This document shows positions 25,712 to 34,227 of a DNA stretch of 37,566 nt, piece by piece; position 1 is the first letter of the stretch, and every line of letters starts with the position of its first letter. The notes below the pieces were generated by a model. It ran no database searches. It was not told the origin of the DNA and was given only the letters and a program-made list of their open reading frames with translations. A program made the position numbers and the translations under genes. The DNA is from Prevotellaceae bacterium UBA4361 (lineage in GTDB: Bacteria; Bacteroidota; Bacteroidia; Bacteroidales; Bacteroidaceae), in contig DGSN01000068.1 of NCBI GenBank assembly GCA_002393575.1, forward strand, positions 1-37,566, in the 5' to 3' direction.

Positions 25712-25943
25712 TTAAGGTCCTGAGAAACCTGCATATAAGAACAATAACAGAATTGATACCCACGCCATTGTATTATTAGATAATCCAATATGTGTGCAGA
25801 GAATATAAAATATCCCTGCACACAACAAAGGATGTCTATAAAATACAACACCCGTAGCATCTACTCTTGCAATGTCTTTGATATACACGTTCGAATTTCT
25901 CAGGTTCTAAGAGTTCAAAAACATAGCGTTCAGTAAACGCTTT
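25712..25943 (-). pseudogene. Frameshifted remnant of a small membrane-protein gene
   Basis: Read on the minus strand, one frame gives FTERYVFELLEPEKFERVY and then breaks. The next frame continues with VYIKDIARVDATGVVFYRHP and ends in a hydrophobic segment (WVSILLLFLYAGFSGP) before a TAA at 25712-25714. No start codon in phase is found upstream: TGA precedes the first frame. A TAACTTTG box (26005-26012, minus) lies upstream. The joined peptide looks like a real protein tail with a methyltransferase-like YRHPL, but I do not recognise the family. The evidence is only protein-like sequence spread over two frames. Confidence 0.4.
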
Positions 25944-26123
25944 TCATTATGTAGCACTCATCTACATTCTGTACTTCACAAACAACAATGTAGAAATTGT
26001 GCTGCAAAGTTACGAAAATTCCACAAATAATTGATATTCACTATTTAAAATTCTTTAAGGATACAAAGATTTTTGGAATGATTGTTAAATAAGGTTTATT
26101 GTCATCACTTTATAGCGGAAAGA

Positions 26124-26156
26124 TTTGGAAGAAATGGGGGAATGTATATATCTTTG
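26124..26156 (+). promoter_or_regulatory. Promoter of the SPFH-RHH operon
   Basis: TATCTTTG at 26149-26156 matches TAnnTTTG, and TTTG at 26124-26127 is 21 bases upstream. The predicted leader is about 215 bases and includes the long inverted repeat. Confidence 0.6.
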
Positions 26157-26209
26157 CGATATTAAAATGATATCATATTAATAAACGATAAAAAACAACA
26201 TTTGTTTTC

Positions 26210-26319
26210 GGAAAGAAATTAGAATAATTAGTATAATTACTCCAAAAATTAGGTGTTTGTTTAAAAACTAAAAACATATTTTTCTGAAAAAATTATTCTA
26301 ATTATTCTAATTTCTTTCC
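26210..26319. repeat. 29-base near-perfect inverted repeat in the SPFH leader
   Basis: Arms at 26210-26238 and 26291-26319 match in 28 of 29 positions (arm begins GGAAAGAAATTAGAATAATT). A 52-base A/T-rich segment separates them. It contains a TTTG (26256-26259) and a TATTTTTC (26277-26284) that resemble a weak promoter. In RNA it would form a long hairpin. As DNA, it has the form of an invertible segment. Confidence 0.8.
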
Positions 26320-26380
26320 TAAATAAAAACGTAGCAAATTATTTTTCAACAGATATTAAAACAATTAAATCAAAAGAGTT

Positions 26381-27319
26381 ATGGAATCAAAAGAAACTGA
26401 ATTTAAGGGAGGTTATCTGAATGGTTTCCTCATGTGCTTAATCGACTTGTTGTTGCTTGCTGGTACTGTGTGGGCTTTCTACATGTGCGTGTCGCAGGCA
26501 AGTGTTGGCTATGGCCTGCTCTGTGTCTTCTTGTTTATTGTTACGATTTTCTTCTGCTGCGGCTTCTGTATGCAGGAACCGAACGAGGCAAAGGTGCTGA
26601 CGTTCTTCGGTAAGTATGTGGGTACGTTCCGCAAGAACGGGTTCTACTGGGTGAATCCGCTGATGAGCAAGAAGAGCGTTTCTCTCCGTGCGAGGAACTT
26701 GAATGCTGAGCCTATCAAGGTGAACGACAAGAACGGTAATCCTATCTTGATTGGCTTGGTGGTGGTTTGGCGATTGAAGGACACTTACAAGGCTATTTTC
26801 GATATTGACACGGATGTGAGCAATACGGCTTCGATTGGTGGTGCTGTTTCGGCTCGTATGAACAAGTTCCAGAATTTCGTTGCCGTGCAGAGTGATTCTG
26901 CCCTGCGCCAAGTGGCTGGCATGTATGCCTACGATAACAACGACGGTAAGACGCAGGAGGTGACGCTGCGCGATGGCAGTGAAGAAATCAACGATGTGTT
27001 GCAGACGAAACTGAACGAGCGTCTTGCTATGGCAGGACTGGAGGTGACGGAGGCTCGCATCAACTACTTGGCATACGCTCCTGAGATTGCTGCTGTCATG
27101 CTGCGTCGCCAGCAGGCTGAGGCTATCATCAGTGCGCGCGAAAAGATTGTGGAAGGTGCTGTGGGCATGGTGAAGATGGCATTGGAGAAGTTGGGTGATG
27201 AGGATGTTGTTGAGCTGGACGAGGAGAAGAAGGCTGCTATGGTGAGCAACTTGCTCGTGGTTCTTTGTGCTGATGAGCCTGCTCAGCCTGTCATCAATTC
27301 AGGTACTTTAAATCATTGA
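26381..27319 (+). CDS. SPFH domain membrane protein
   Basis: The 312-residue protein has two N-terminal hydrophobic segments (about residues 13-35 and 42-62). The SPFH/band-7 domain follows: EAKVLTFFGKYVGTFRKNGFYWVNP, then VNDKNGNPILIGLVVVWRL, then a helical C-terminal part with AMAGLEVTEARINYLAYAPE and MLRRQQAEAIISAREKIVEGAV. SPFH proteins form large oligomers that organise membrane domains or control proteases. The stop is one base before the start of the small RHH gene, a strong sign of co-translation. No protease or NfeD partner is adjacent. Confidence 0.93.
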   Translation: MESKETEFKGGYLNGFLMCLIDLLLLAGTVWAFYMCVSQASVGYGLLCVFLFIVTIFFCCGFCMQEPNEAKVLTFFGKYVGTFRKNGFYWVNPLMSKKSVSLRARNLNAEPIKVNDKNGNPILIGLVVVWRLKDTYKAIFDIDTDVSNTASIGGAVSARMNKFQNFVAVQSDSALRQVAGMYAYDNNDGKTQEVTLRDGSEEINDVLQTKLNERLAMAGLEVTEARINYLAYAPEIAAVMLRRQQAEAIISAREKIVEGAVGMVKMALEKLGDEDVVELDEEKKAAMVSNLLVVLCADEPAQPVINSGTLNH

Positions 27320-27320
27320 T

Positions 27321-27497
27321 ATGCCGGAGAAGAGTAATAAAGAAAAAACGAAGAGTTTCATCCTACGCATCGATAGCGACACTATGAGCGCTATCGAGGC
27401 GTGGGCTGCTGATGAGTTTCGCTCAACGAATGGGCAAATTCTGTGGATACTGAACGAGGCTTTGAAGAAATCTGGGCGCACAAAGAAGAAGCAATGA
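27321..27497 (+). CDS. Small Arc-like ribbon-helix-helix DNA-binding protein
   Basis: The 58-residue protein begins MPEKSNKEKTKSFILRIDSD, continues TMSAIEAWAADEFRSTNGQI and ends LWILNEALKKSGRTKKKQ. A beta strand (SFILRID), two helices and a conserved Asn-Gly turn (RSTNGQIL) fit the Arc/MetJ fold that binds DNA as dimers. It starts one base after the SPFH stop. Its own stop is 13 bases before the nested repeat array, so the array is the obvious candidate target, by position only. Pairing of SPFH with an Arc-like gene recurs in Bacteroidetes, to my knowledge. Confidence 0.88.
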   Translation: MPEKSNKEKTKSFILRIDSDTMSAIEAWAADEFRSTNGQILWILNEALKKSGRTKKKQ

Positions 27498-27510
27498 TTC
27501 TTTATTTTTT

Positions 27511-27985
27511 TAACGCGAATTATCCGTAAATTATTTTTATATGGAGAAATATTCACGAAAAATTCACGGGTAATTCACGGAGATTCATGTAGATTTTTTT
27601 TAACGCGAATTAATCGTGAATTAACCGCGAATTATTCGTAAATTATTTTTTTGGGAGAAATTCACGAAAAATTCACGGGTAATTTACGGAAATTCATGTT
27701 GATTTTTTTAACGCGAATTAATCGTGAATTAACCGCGAATTATTCGTAAATTAATTTTTATGGAGAAATTCATGAAAAATTCACGGTTATTTACGGAAAT
27801 TCATGTCAATATTTTTTAACGCGAATTAAACGTGAATTAACCGCGAATTATTCGTAAATTATTTTTTATGGAGAAATTCACGAAAAATTCACGGGTAATT
27901 TACGGAAATTCATGTGGATTTTTTTTAACGCGAATTAAACGTGAATTAAACGCGAATTATTCGTAAATTAATTTTATATGGAGAA
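27511..27985. repeat. Nested array: five ~108-bp units of 11-bp CGnGAATTA motifs in dyad arrangement
   Basis: Units start (TAACGCGAATTA) at 27511, 27601, 27710, 27817 and 27926; spacings are 90, 109, 107 and 109. The first is shortened and the last has a decayed right half. Each full unit has four left motifs at exact 11-base steps (CG at 27604, 27615, 27626 and 27637 in unit 2). Four inverted motifs (TTCACG, TTCACG, TTTACG, TTCATG) mirror them around a centre at about 27651. More than 30 motifs occur in total. No gene is contained in it. The region carries only this array until the GH105 promoter. Confidence 0.92.
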
Positions 27986-28013
27986 AAATTTATGATATTT
28001 TTTTCTGTTTTTG

Positions 28014-28044
28014 TTTGAAAGTTGAAAAATAAAGCATACCTTTG
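28014..28044 (+). promoter_or_regulatory. Promoter of the GH105 gene
   Basis: TACCTTTG at 28037-28044 matches TAnnTTTG fully. TTTG at 28014-28017 is 19 bases upstream. A leader of about 90 bases precedes the ATG at 28141. Confidence 0.75.
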
Positions 28045-28140
28045 TAGATTAGAGGGATTTGTGATGATTTGCAATGGATTGCAAATGACAAATGCAAATA
28101 ACAATTAGAACTCATGAAATCTTAAATAACATCAACCTCA

Positions 28141-29301
28141 ATGAAAAGATTGAAAACACTTCTCATGTCGTCCGTCCTGTTAGCATCGACTGCTATGGCA
28201 CAGGAATTGGCTCCGACCACGGCTCCTGCTCAACTCTTGAAAAGTGCTGAGGCTCAGCGAACTGTGGAAATGATTCACAAGGTAAATGCTTACTGGCAGG
28301 AAAAAAACCGCGCTGAATGTCGTGGCTTTTGGGACAATGCCGCTTACTTCACGGGCAACCAGGCTGCATACGAACTGACTGGCAAAAAGGAGTATCTGGA
28401 CTATTCCATCCGCTTTGCTGAGCACAACCGCTGGACGGGTGCAACGGAGAAAGACCCCAAGAAATGGGAATACAAGACGTATGGCGAGGACATGCGCCAT
28501 GTGCTCTTTGCCGACTGGCAGATTTGTTTCCAAATCTATATCGACCTATACAAACTGGAGCACCGTGCTGAACGCTTGCAGCGCACACTGGAGGTGATGA
28601 CGACTCAGGCTCGGATGGCTGAGAAGGACTTCTGGTGGTGGAGCGATGCGCTCTACATGGGCTTGCCTATCTTCACGAAGCTCTACACGGTGACGCACGA
28701 CCAGAAGTTGCTCGACAAGCAGTATGAGAGTTTCAAGTGGACGGACGACTTGCTGTTCGACAAGGAGGCACAGTTGTATTATCGCGATGGCAAGTATGTG
28801 CATCCGAAGGTGAAGACGGCTTGCAACGGTGGCAAGAGCTTCTGGGCACGCGGCGACGGTTGGGTGCTGGCAGGCTTGGCAAAGGTGTTGCAGGATTTGC
28901 CAAAAGATTCGAAGTATCGTGCTTTCTATGTGCAGCGTTTCCAGCAGTTGGCTGAAGGTGTGGCTCGTTGTCAGCAGGCAGAAGGCTATTGGAGCCGTTC
29001 GATGCTCTGCGAGGATGATGCTCCTGGCTATGAGACGAGCGGAACGGCTTTCTTCATCTATGGTATGCTTTGGGGTGTGAACAACGGTTTGCTGCCAGCT
29101 GCGAAGTATAAGCCTGTGATTGAGAAGGGATGGAAATACTTGTCAACGATTGCTTTGCAGAGCGATGGTTCTATCGGTTTTGTGCAGCCTATCGGCGAGA
29201 AGCCTGACCCAACCAAGACGGTGGATGCTCATTCTCAGGCTCCTTTCGGCACGGGTGCTTGGCTCTTGGCTGCTTGTGAATATGCGAAATACTGCAAATG
29301 A
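28141..29301 (+). CDS. GH105 unsaturated rhamnogalacturonyl hydrolase
   Basis: The 386-residue protein has a signal peptide ending in STAMA before QEL. The (alpha/alpha)6 barrel carries GH88/GH105 blocks: RGFWDNAAYFTGNQAAYELT, FADWQICFQIYIDLY, WWWSDALYMGLPIFTKL, KSFWARGDGWVLAGLAKVL (catalytic Asp in RGDGW) and DDAPGYETSGTAFFIYGMLWG. It removes the unsaturated uronic acid from the non-reducing end of pectin oligosaccharides made by lyases. The signal peptide places it in the periplasm. It is transcribed from its own promoter. Confidence 0.93.
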   Translation: MKRLKTLLMSSVLLASTAMAQELAPTTAPAQLLKSAEAQRTVEMIHKVNAYWQEKNRAECRGFWDNAAYFTGNQAAYELTGKKEYLDYSIRFAEHNRWTGATEKDPKKWEYKTYGEDMRHVLFADWQICFQIYIDLYKLEHRAERLQRTLEVMTTQARMAEKDFWWWSDALYMGLPIFTKLYTVTHDQKLLDKQYESFKWTDDLLFDKEAQLYYRDGKYVHPKVKTACNGGKSFWARGDGWVLAGLAKVLQDLPKDSKYRAFYVQRFQQLAEGVARCQQAEGYWSRSMLCEDDAPGYETSGTAFFIYGMLWGVNNGLLPAAKYKPVIEKGWKYLSTIALQSDGSIGFVQPIGEKPDPTKTVDAHSQAPFGTGAWLLAACEYAKYCK

Positions 29302-29310
29302 GGGTTTTGA

Positions 29311-29330
29311 TTCGGCGGAGATGCGCCGAA
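29311..29330 (+). promoter_or_regulatory. GC-rich hairpin in the GH105-sppA spacer
   Basis: TTCGGCG (29311-29317) pairs with CGCCGAA (29324-29330) around a 6-base loop. No U-tract follows, so it is a weak terminator at best, or an attenuator or processing site. Confidence 0.4.
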
Positions 29331-29393
29331 CACGGGAAAAAGAAACGAAAATACGAAGAACGAAAAACAAACTAAAACAATAATCATTACGAC

Positions 29394-31178
29394 ATGAAAG
29401 ACTTTTTAAAATATGTGCTGGCTACGGTTGTAGGCATCATTGTGGTCGGACTGATTTGCACCATCATTTCAGTCATCACGCTCCTTGGCTTGGCAAGCAG
29501 TTCGACGGTGTCTGTTCCAAACGATGCAGTGCTGGTGCTGAAGCTGGACGGCTCTATCATGGAGCGTTCGCAGGACAATCCATTTGGTGGTGTTCTGGGT
29601 AGTAGTACAGAGCAAATGGGACTCGACGACGTTCTGAAGGCGATTAGTAATGCCCAGAACAACGACAAGGTGAAGGGCATCTACATCGAAGCAGGCAACT
29701 TTGGTGGTGCTACTCCTGCTCAGCTTCAGGAAATTCGCCAAGCTTTGGTGAAATTCAAGAAATCGGGAAAATTCATCGTTTCCTACGGCGACCAATACAC
29801 CCAGGGCACTTACTACTTGGCATCTGTTGCCGACTCTGTTGTCATCAATCCTGAAGGTATGATTGACTGGAAGGGACTGTCTTTCCAGACCATGTATTAT
29901 AAGGATGTGCTCGACAAGCTGGGCGTGAAGATGGAGATTTTCAAAGTGGGAACCTACAAGAGTGCTGTTGAGCCTTACTTCCTGACAGAAATGAGCGATG
30001 CCAACCGCGAACAAATCACAGTGTTCAGCGATGAAATCTGGAAGCAACTGCAGAGCGATGTTGCCAAGTCGCGCAAGATAGCCTACAATCAACTGAACCA
30101 ACTGACCGACGAAGGATTGACCGTCAAAGAGACCAATTACTATTTGAAGAAGAAACTCGTGGATAAGGTGGCATTCTCGGACGAAGTGCCACAGATGTTG
30201 GCTTACTGCATGAACAAGACGAAGGCAGGAGACTACAACACGATTTCGGTGGAAGATTTGGCTGCAAGCACATCGAATGAGCCAAAGGGCACAAGCGGAA
30301 ATGTGATTGCTGTGTATTATGCAGCAGGCGACATTGTGCAGTCGGATGAGTCTTCGTTGGGCAGCATGGGCGAAGTGATTGCTTCCGACAAGGTGACCAA
30401 AGATCTGAAAGACCTGGCTGATGACGACGATGTGAAGGCTGTTGTGCTGCGTGTGAACTCCCCTGGTGGTAGCGCATTCGCCAGCGAACAGATTTGGCAC
30501 CAGGTGATGAATATCAAATCGAAGAAACCAATCATTGTGTCGATGGGTGGTTATGCGGCTTCGGGCGGTTACTACATTTCGTGCGCTGCTGACTACATCG
30601 TTGCTGAGCCTACCACGCTGACTGGCTCCATCGGCATCTTCGGTGTATTCCCTGTGGCAGAAGAACTCATCAACAAGAAGATTGGCATACACGCCAACAC
30701 GGTCAAGACCAACCAGTTTGCCGACTTTGGCGACTACACTCGTCAGATGACAGAGGCAGAGAAGAACGCTCTGCAGACATACATCAACCGTGGCTACGAA
30801 CTCTTCACGAAGCGTTGTGCCGACGGCAGAAAGATGTCTCAGGATTCTATCAAGGCCATTGCTGAAGGTCGCGTATGGACAGGCGAACATGCGTTGAAGA
30901 TTGGTTTGGTGGATAAGCTTGGCAACTTGGACGATGCTATCGAAATCGCCAAGCAGCGCGCCAATGTGAAGGAAGCCACTATCCTCTCCTACCCTGCCAA
31001 GTCGTCGTTCTTCGAACAGCTGATGGACAAGGCCAACAACACCGACAGCTATGCCGATGCCAAGATGAGGGAACTGTTAGGACCTGAGTTCTACAACTTC
31101 TTCATGAATCTCCGTTCACTCGACAAGAAGGGGTCGGTGAATGCACGTGTGCCATTCTATGGCAATTTCAACTTGTAA
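29394..31178 (+). CDS. sppA: Signal peptide peptidase SppA, long (67K) type
   Basis: The 594-residue membrane serine protease degrades cleaved signal peptides. An N-terminal transmembrane helix (FLKYVLATVVGIIVVGLICTII) anchors a tandem pair of SppA domains. The catalytic Lys is in FKVGTYKSAVEPYFL (first half). The catalytic Ser is in MGGYAASGGYYISCAAD with LTGSIGIFG behind it (second half), as in E. coli SppA. Length agrees with the long form. It begins a run of same-strand genes with lpxK 57 bases after it. Confidence 0.97.
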   Translation: MKDFLKYVLATVVGIIVVGLICTIISVITLLGLASSSTVSVPNDAVLVLKLDGSIMERSQDNPFGGVLGSSTEQMGLDDVLKAISNAQNNDKVKGIYIEAGNFGGATPAQLQEIRQALVKFKKSGKFIVSYGDQYTQGTYYLASVADSVVINPEGMIDWKGLSFQTMYYKDVLDKLGVKMEIFKVGTYKSAVEPYFLTEMSDANREQITVFSDEIWKQLQSDVAKSRKIAYNQLNQLTDEGLTVKETNYYLKKKLVDKVAFSDEVPQMLAYCMNKTKAGDYNTISVEDLAASTSNEPKGTSGNVIAVYYAAGDIVQSDESSLGSMGEVIASDKVTKDLKDLADDDDVKAVVLRVNSPGGSAFASEQIWHQVMNIKSKKPIIVSMGGYAASGGYYISCAADYIVAEPTTLTGSIGIFGVFPVAEELINKKIGIHANTVKTNQFADFGDYTRQMTEAEKNALQTYINRGYELFTKRCADGRKMSQDSIKAIAEGRVWTGEHALKIGLVDKLGNLDDAIEIAKQRANVKEATILSYPAKSSFFEQLMDKANNTDSYADAKMRELLGPEFYNFFMNLRSLDKKGSVNARVPFYGNFNL

Positions 31179-31235
31179 TTACAGACAGACTATATTTAAG
31201 AAAAATAATCAGACAAAACGTTCTCTTTCTTCTGC

Positions 31236-32360
31236 ATGGAAGGTGACCACATAAAGATATGCAAAGCACTCCTGCCATTTTCCTGGCTCTACGGGATGGC
31301 AGTCAACTTGCGCAATGTTCTGTTCGACAGCGGAGTATTGCCAAGCGAGCGCTTTGACATACCGGTGATATGTGTGGGCAACATCACAGCAGGAGGAACG
31401 GGCAAGACTCCGCACACGGAATATCTCATTCGTCTGCTCTCGGAGCAGAGCCAGGTGGCAGTGCTGAGTCGTGGGTACAAGCGGAAGTCGACAGGCTACA
31501 TCATGGCGAATAGCGACATGCCGATGACGTTGATTGGCGATGAGCCTTACCAGATGAAGCACAAGTTCCCTCGCATCCACATGGCAGTCGATAAAGACCG
31601 TCGCGAAGGCATCCGACGGCTGTGCGACAAGAAGGTGTGGCCTGCCACAGATGTGGTTCTCCTTGACGACGCTTACCAGCATCGCTACGTGCAGGCTGGT
31701 ATCAACATTCTGCTGATGGACTACCACCGACTCATCTACTTCGACGAACTCTTGCCAGCAGGACGGTTGCGCGAACCAAGGTCGAGCACACAGCGAGCCG
31801 ACATCGTCATTGTGACGAAATGCCCTACTTCCATCACACCAATGGAGGAACATGGCATCGCCCGTTCGTTAGGAATGCAACCTTGGCAGAAGTTGTTCTT
31901 CACTCACTTCAAATATGGCGCACTCCGACACATCAAGAATGGCTCGGAAATAGAGCTGAAAGAACTGATGGGTGGACAATACAACGTGGTGTTGCTCACG
32001 GGCATTGCATCGCCTCAGCAAATGGAGTACGACTTGAAGAAATACTGCAACTTCACTCCGATTCACTTCTCCGACCATCACAACTTCACGGACAGCGACA
32101 TCCAGCGCGTGAAGGACACGATTCAGAGGGTGAAGAAAGACGGAAAGAAAACCATCGTCATCACCACGGAAAAGGATGCCACCCGACTGAAGGACAACAG
32201 GACTTCGCTTGTGGAAGGCATGGATGTCTATGCCCTTCCTATTGAAGTGGAGTTCTTGGACGATAGAGGCAATGAATTTGACCAAATGATTTTGAACTAT
32301 GTACAAACGAATTCAAGAAACAGCGTCCTACTTAAAAAGCAGGATGACAACAAAGCCTGA
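31236..32360 (+). CDS. lpxK: Tetraacyldisaccharide 4'-kinase
   Basis: The 374-residue protein phosphorylates the 4' position of the lipid A precursor. The Walker A is VGNITAGGTGKTPHTEYL. Other LpxK blocks are LSRGYKRKS, GDEPYQMKHKFP, VLLDDAYQHRYVQ and ITTEKDATRL. It lacks an obvious cleavable signal, and a hydrophobic N-terminal patch (LPFSWLYGMAVNLRNVLF) is as expected for the membrane-associated family. Its 3' end overlaps the next gene by 62 bases in another frame. Confidence 0.97.
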   Translation: MEGDHIKICKALLPFSWLYGMAVNLRNVLFDSGVLPSERFDIPVICVGNITAGGTGKTPHTEYLIRLLSEQSQVAVLSRGYKRKSTGYIMANSDMPMTLIGDEPYQMKHKFPRIHMAVDKDRREGIRRLCDKKVWPATDVVLLDDAYQHRYVQAGINILLMDYHRLIYFDELLPAGRLREPRSSTQRADIVIVTKCPTSITPMEEHGIARSLGMQPWQKLFFTHFKYGALRHIKNGSEIELKELMGGQYNVVLLTGIASPQQMEYDLKKYCNFTPIHFSDHHNFTDSDIQRVKDTIQRVKKDGKKTIVITTEKDATRLKDNRTSLVEGMDVYALPIEVEFLDDRGNEFDQMILNYVQTNSRNSVLLKKQDDNKA

Positions 32361-33108
32361 AACGGCTATCATTCTCGGCAGCGGACTGGGACGATTGACC
32401 GAGGAAATTGATATAGAAAACGAAATATCTTATACAGAGATTCCGAATTTTCCAGTTTCGACAGTGGAAGGACACAGCGGAAAGCTCATCTTCGGAAAGT
32501 TGGGCGGAAAGGACATTTTGGCGATGCAAGGCCGCTTCCACTACTACGAGGGCTACTCCATGCAGGAGGTGACCTTCCCCGTGCGAGTGATGCACGAACT
32601 GGGCATCAAGAACCTGTTCGTTTCGAATGCCGCCGGCGGCACCAATCCAGCATTCCACGTAGGTGACCTCATGATTATAGAGGACCAAATCAATGCCTTG
32701 CCTGAGAATCCGCTCCGTGGCAAGAACATTCCAACAGGTCCTCGCTTTCCAAGCATGCACGAGCCTTACGACCACGAATTTATCCGCATCGTGGAGGAAG
32801 CAGCCAAAGAGCACAACATCCCTGTGCAGAAGGGTGTGTACCTTGCCACTCAGGGACCCACTTACGAAACGATGGCAGAATACCGTATGTTCCGCAGCTG
32901 GGGAGGCGATGCCATCGGCATGTCCACCGTGCCCGAAGTGATAGTGGCAGTGCATCAAGGGATGCGCGTCTTCGGCATGTCCATCATCACCGACCTCGGC
33001 GGATTTGGCGAAGCCGTGAAAGTGACACACGAAGAAGTGACGGCTGCTGCCGATGCAGCCCAGCCAAAGATGACCCTGCTGATGAAAGAATTGATTCAGC
33101 GAATGTAA
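32299..33108 (+). CDS. Purine nucleoside phosphorylase (class II, trimeric type)
   Basis: The 269-residue protein cleaves inosine or guanosine with phosphate. Family blocks: AIILGSGLGRL, HSGKLIFGKLGGKDILAMQGR, HYYEGYSMQEVTFPVRVM, NAAGGTNP, PTYETMAEYRMFRSWGGDAI and GMSTVPEVIVA. The first 20 codons overlap the end of lpxK. A later ATG (32341-32343) would keep the fold, and could be the true start, reducing the overlap. lpxK-PNP-thiL order is common in Bacteroidales. Confidence 0.95.
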   Translation: MYKRIQETASYLKSRMTTKPETAIILGSGLGRLTEEIDIENEISYTEIPNFPVSTVEGHSGKLIFGKLGGKDILAMQGRFHYYEGYSMQEVTFPVRVMHELGIKNLFVSNAAGGTNPAFHVGDLMIIEDQINALPENPLRGKNIPTGPRFPSMHEPYDHEFIRIVEEAAKEHNIPVQKGVYLATQGPTYETMAEYRMFRSWGGDAIGMSTVPEVIVAVHQGMRVFGMSIITDLGGFGEAVKVTHEEVTAAADAAQPKMTLLMKELIQRM

Positions 33109-33165
33109 GCTTTTTACCATCTTTTCATTTCTTCAGACCATTTCTCAAATCAAAAACAAGAATCA

Positions 33166-34227
33166 ATGACTCAGATTTCTACGCTTGGTGAATTCGGACT
33201 CATCAAGCGTTTAACAAAAGATATAGAACTCAAAAATCCAGAAACGAAAAAGGGTGTGGGTGATGATTGTGCTGTGCTTTCATACGATGGCGAGAAGGAA
33301 GTTCTCGTCACAACAGATTTGCTGATGGAAGGCGTACACTTCGACCTCACCTATATGCCGCTGAAGCACTTGGGCTACAAATCGGCGATTGTGAACTTCA
33401 GCGATGTGTATGCGATGGGAGGCACTCCCAAGCAGATTACCATCAGCTTGGCTCTGGGCAAACGCTTCTCCGTGGAGGACATGGACGAATTCTACGAAGG
33501 ACTGCGCTTGGCTTGCGACGAACATGGTGTGGATATTGTGGGAGGCGACACGACTTCTTCGATGACAGGACTGGCTATCAGCATCACGTGCATTGGGGAA
33601 TGTGCAAAGGGGCAAGCCATCTACCGCAATGGTGCCAAAGAAACGGACCTCATCTGCGTGAGTGGCGACTTAGGTGCTGCCTACATGGGACTCCAACTGC
33701 TGGAACGAGAAAAGGATGTTTATTATGGACAAGTGGCAGATGCAAAAGCCAAAGGCAAAGAGCCAACAGATTTCCAGCCTGATTTCGCTGGAAAAGAATA
33801 TCTGCTGGAACGACAGATGAAACCCGCTGCACGTCGCGACATCATCCAAGCGTTGCGAGAAGCTGGCATCCAACCCACTGCCATGATGGACATTAGCGAC
33901 GGACTGTCGTCGGAACTCATGCACATCTGCTCACAGTCGAATGTGGGCTGTCGCATCTATGAAGAACGCATTCCTCTCGACTACCAGACAGCTGTGATGG
34001 CAGAGGAACTCAACATGAATGTAACGACTTGTGCGCTGAACGGTGGCGAAGACTATGAATTGCTTTTCACCGTTCCAATTGCCGACCACGAGAAAGTGAG
34101 CAACATGAAAGATGTGAAACTCATTGGCCACATCACAAAACCCGAACTCGGTCTTGCGCTCATCACTCGCGATGGCAACGAATTCGAACTCAAGGCTCAG
34201 GGCTGGAATCCTCTGAAAGATGAATAA
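33166..34227 (+). CDS. thiL: Thiamine-monophosphate kinase
   Basis: The 353-residue ATP-dependent kinase makes thiamine diphosphate. Family features are GEFGLIKRL at the N terminus, KGVGDDCAVL and TTDLLMEGVHFDL (metal and substrate Asp), AMGGTPKQITISLAL, DIVGGDTTSS and MMDISDGLSSEL. An insert between 190 and 210 (ADAKAKGKEPTDFQP) is found in the Bacteroidetes members. It overlaps the next gene by 8 bases. Confidence 0.96.
   Translation: MTQISTLGEFGLIKRLTKDIELKNPETKKGVGDDCAVLSYDGEKEVLVTTDLLMEGVHFDLTYMPLKHLGYKSAIVNFSDVYAMGGTPKQITISLALGKRFSVEDMDEFYEGLRLACDEHGVDIVGGDTTSSMTGLAISITCIGECAKGQAIYRNGAKETDLICVSGDLGAAYMGLQLLEREKDVYYGQVADAKAKGKEPTDFQPDFAGKEYLLERQMKPAARRDIIQALREAGIQPTAMMDISDGLSSELMHICSQSNVGCRIYEERIPLDYQTAVMAEELNMNVTTCALNGGEDYELLFTVPIADHEKVSNMKDVKLIGHITKPELGLALITRDGNEFELKAQGWNPLKDE

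Larger units (their letters stand above)
25944..26380. other. AT-rich intergenic region upstream of the SPFH gene
   Basis: No gene is visible. It contains the TAACTTTG box on the minus strand (26005-26012), the SPFH promoter (26124-26156) and a 29-base inverted repeat. The remainder is low-complexity A/T. Confidence 0.6.

Noticed and set aside
28349..28588. 79-residue minus-strand frame inside GH105
   Set aside because: Shadow of the GH105 reading frame with no protein-like pattern.
29469..30890. 473-residue frame antisense to sppA
   Set aside because: Complete overlap with SppA catalytic domains, no domain of its own.
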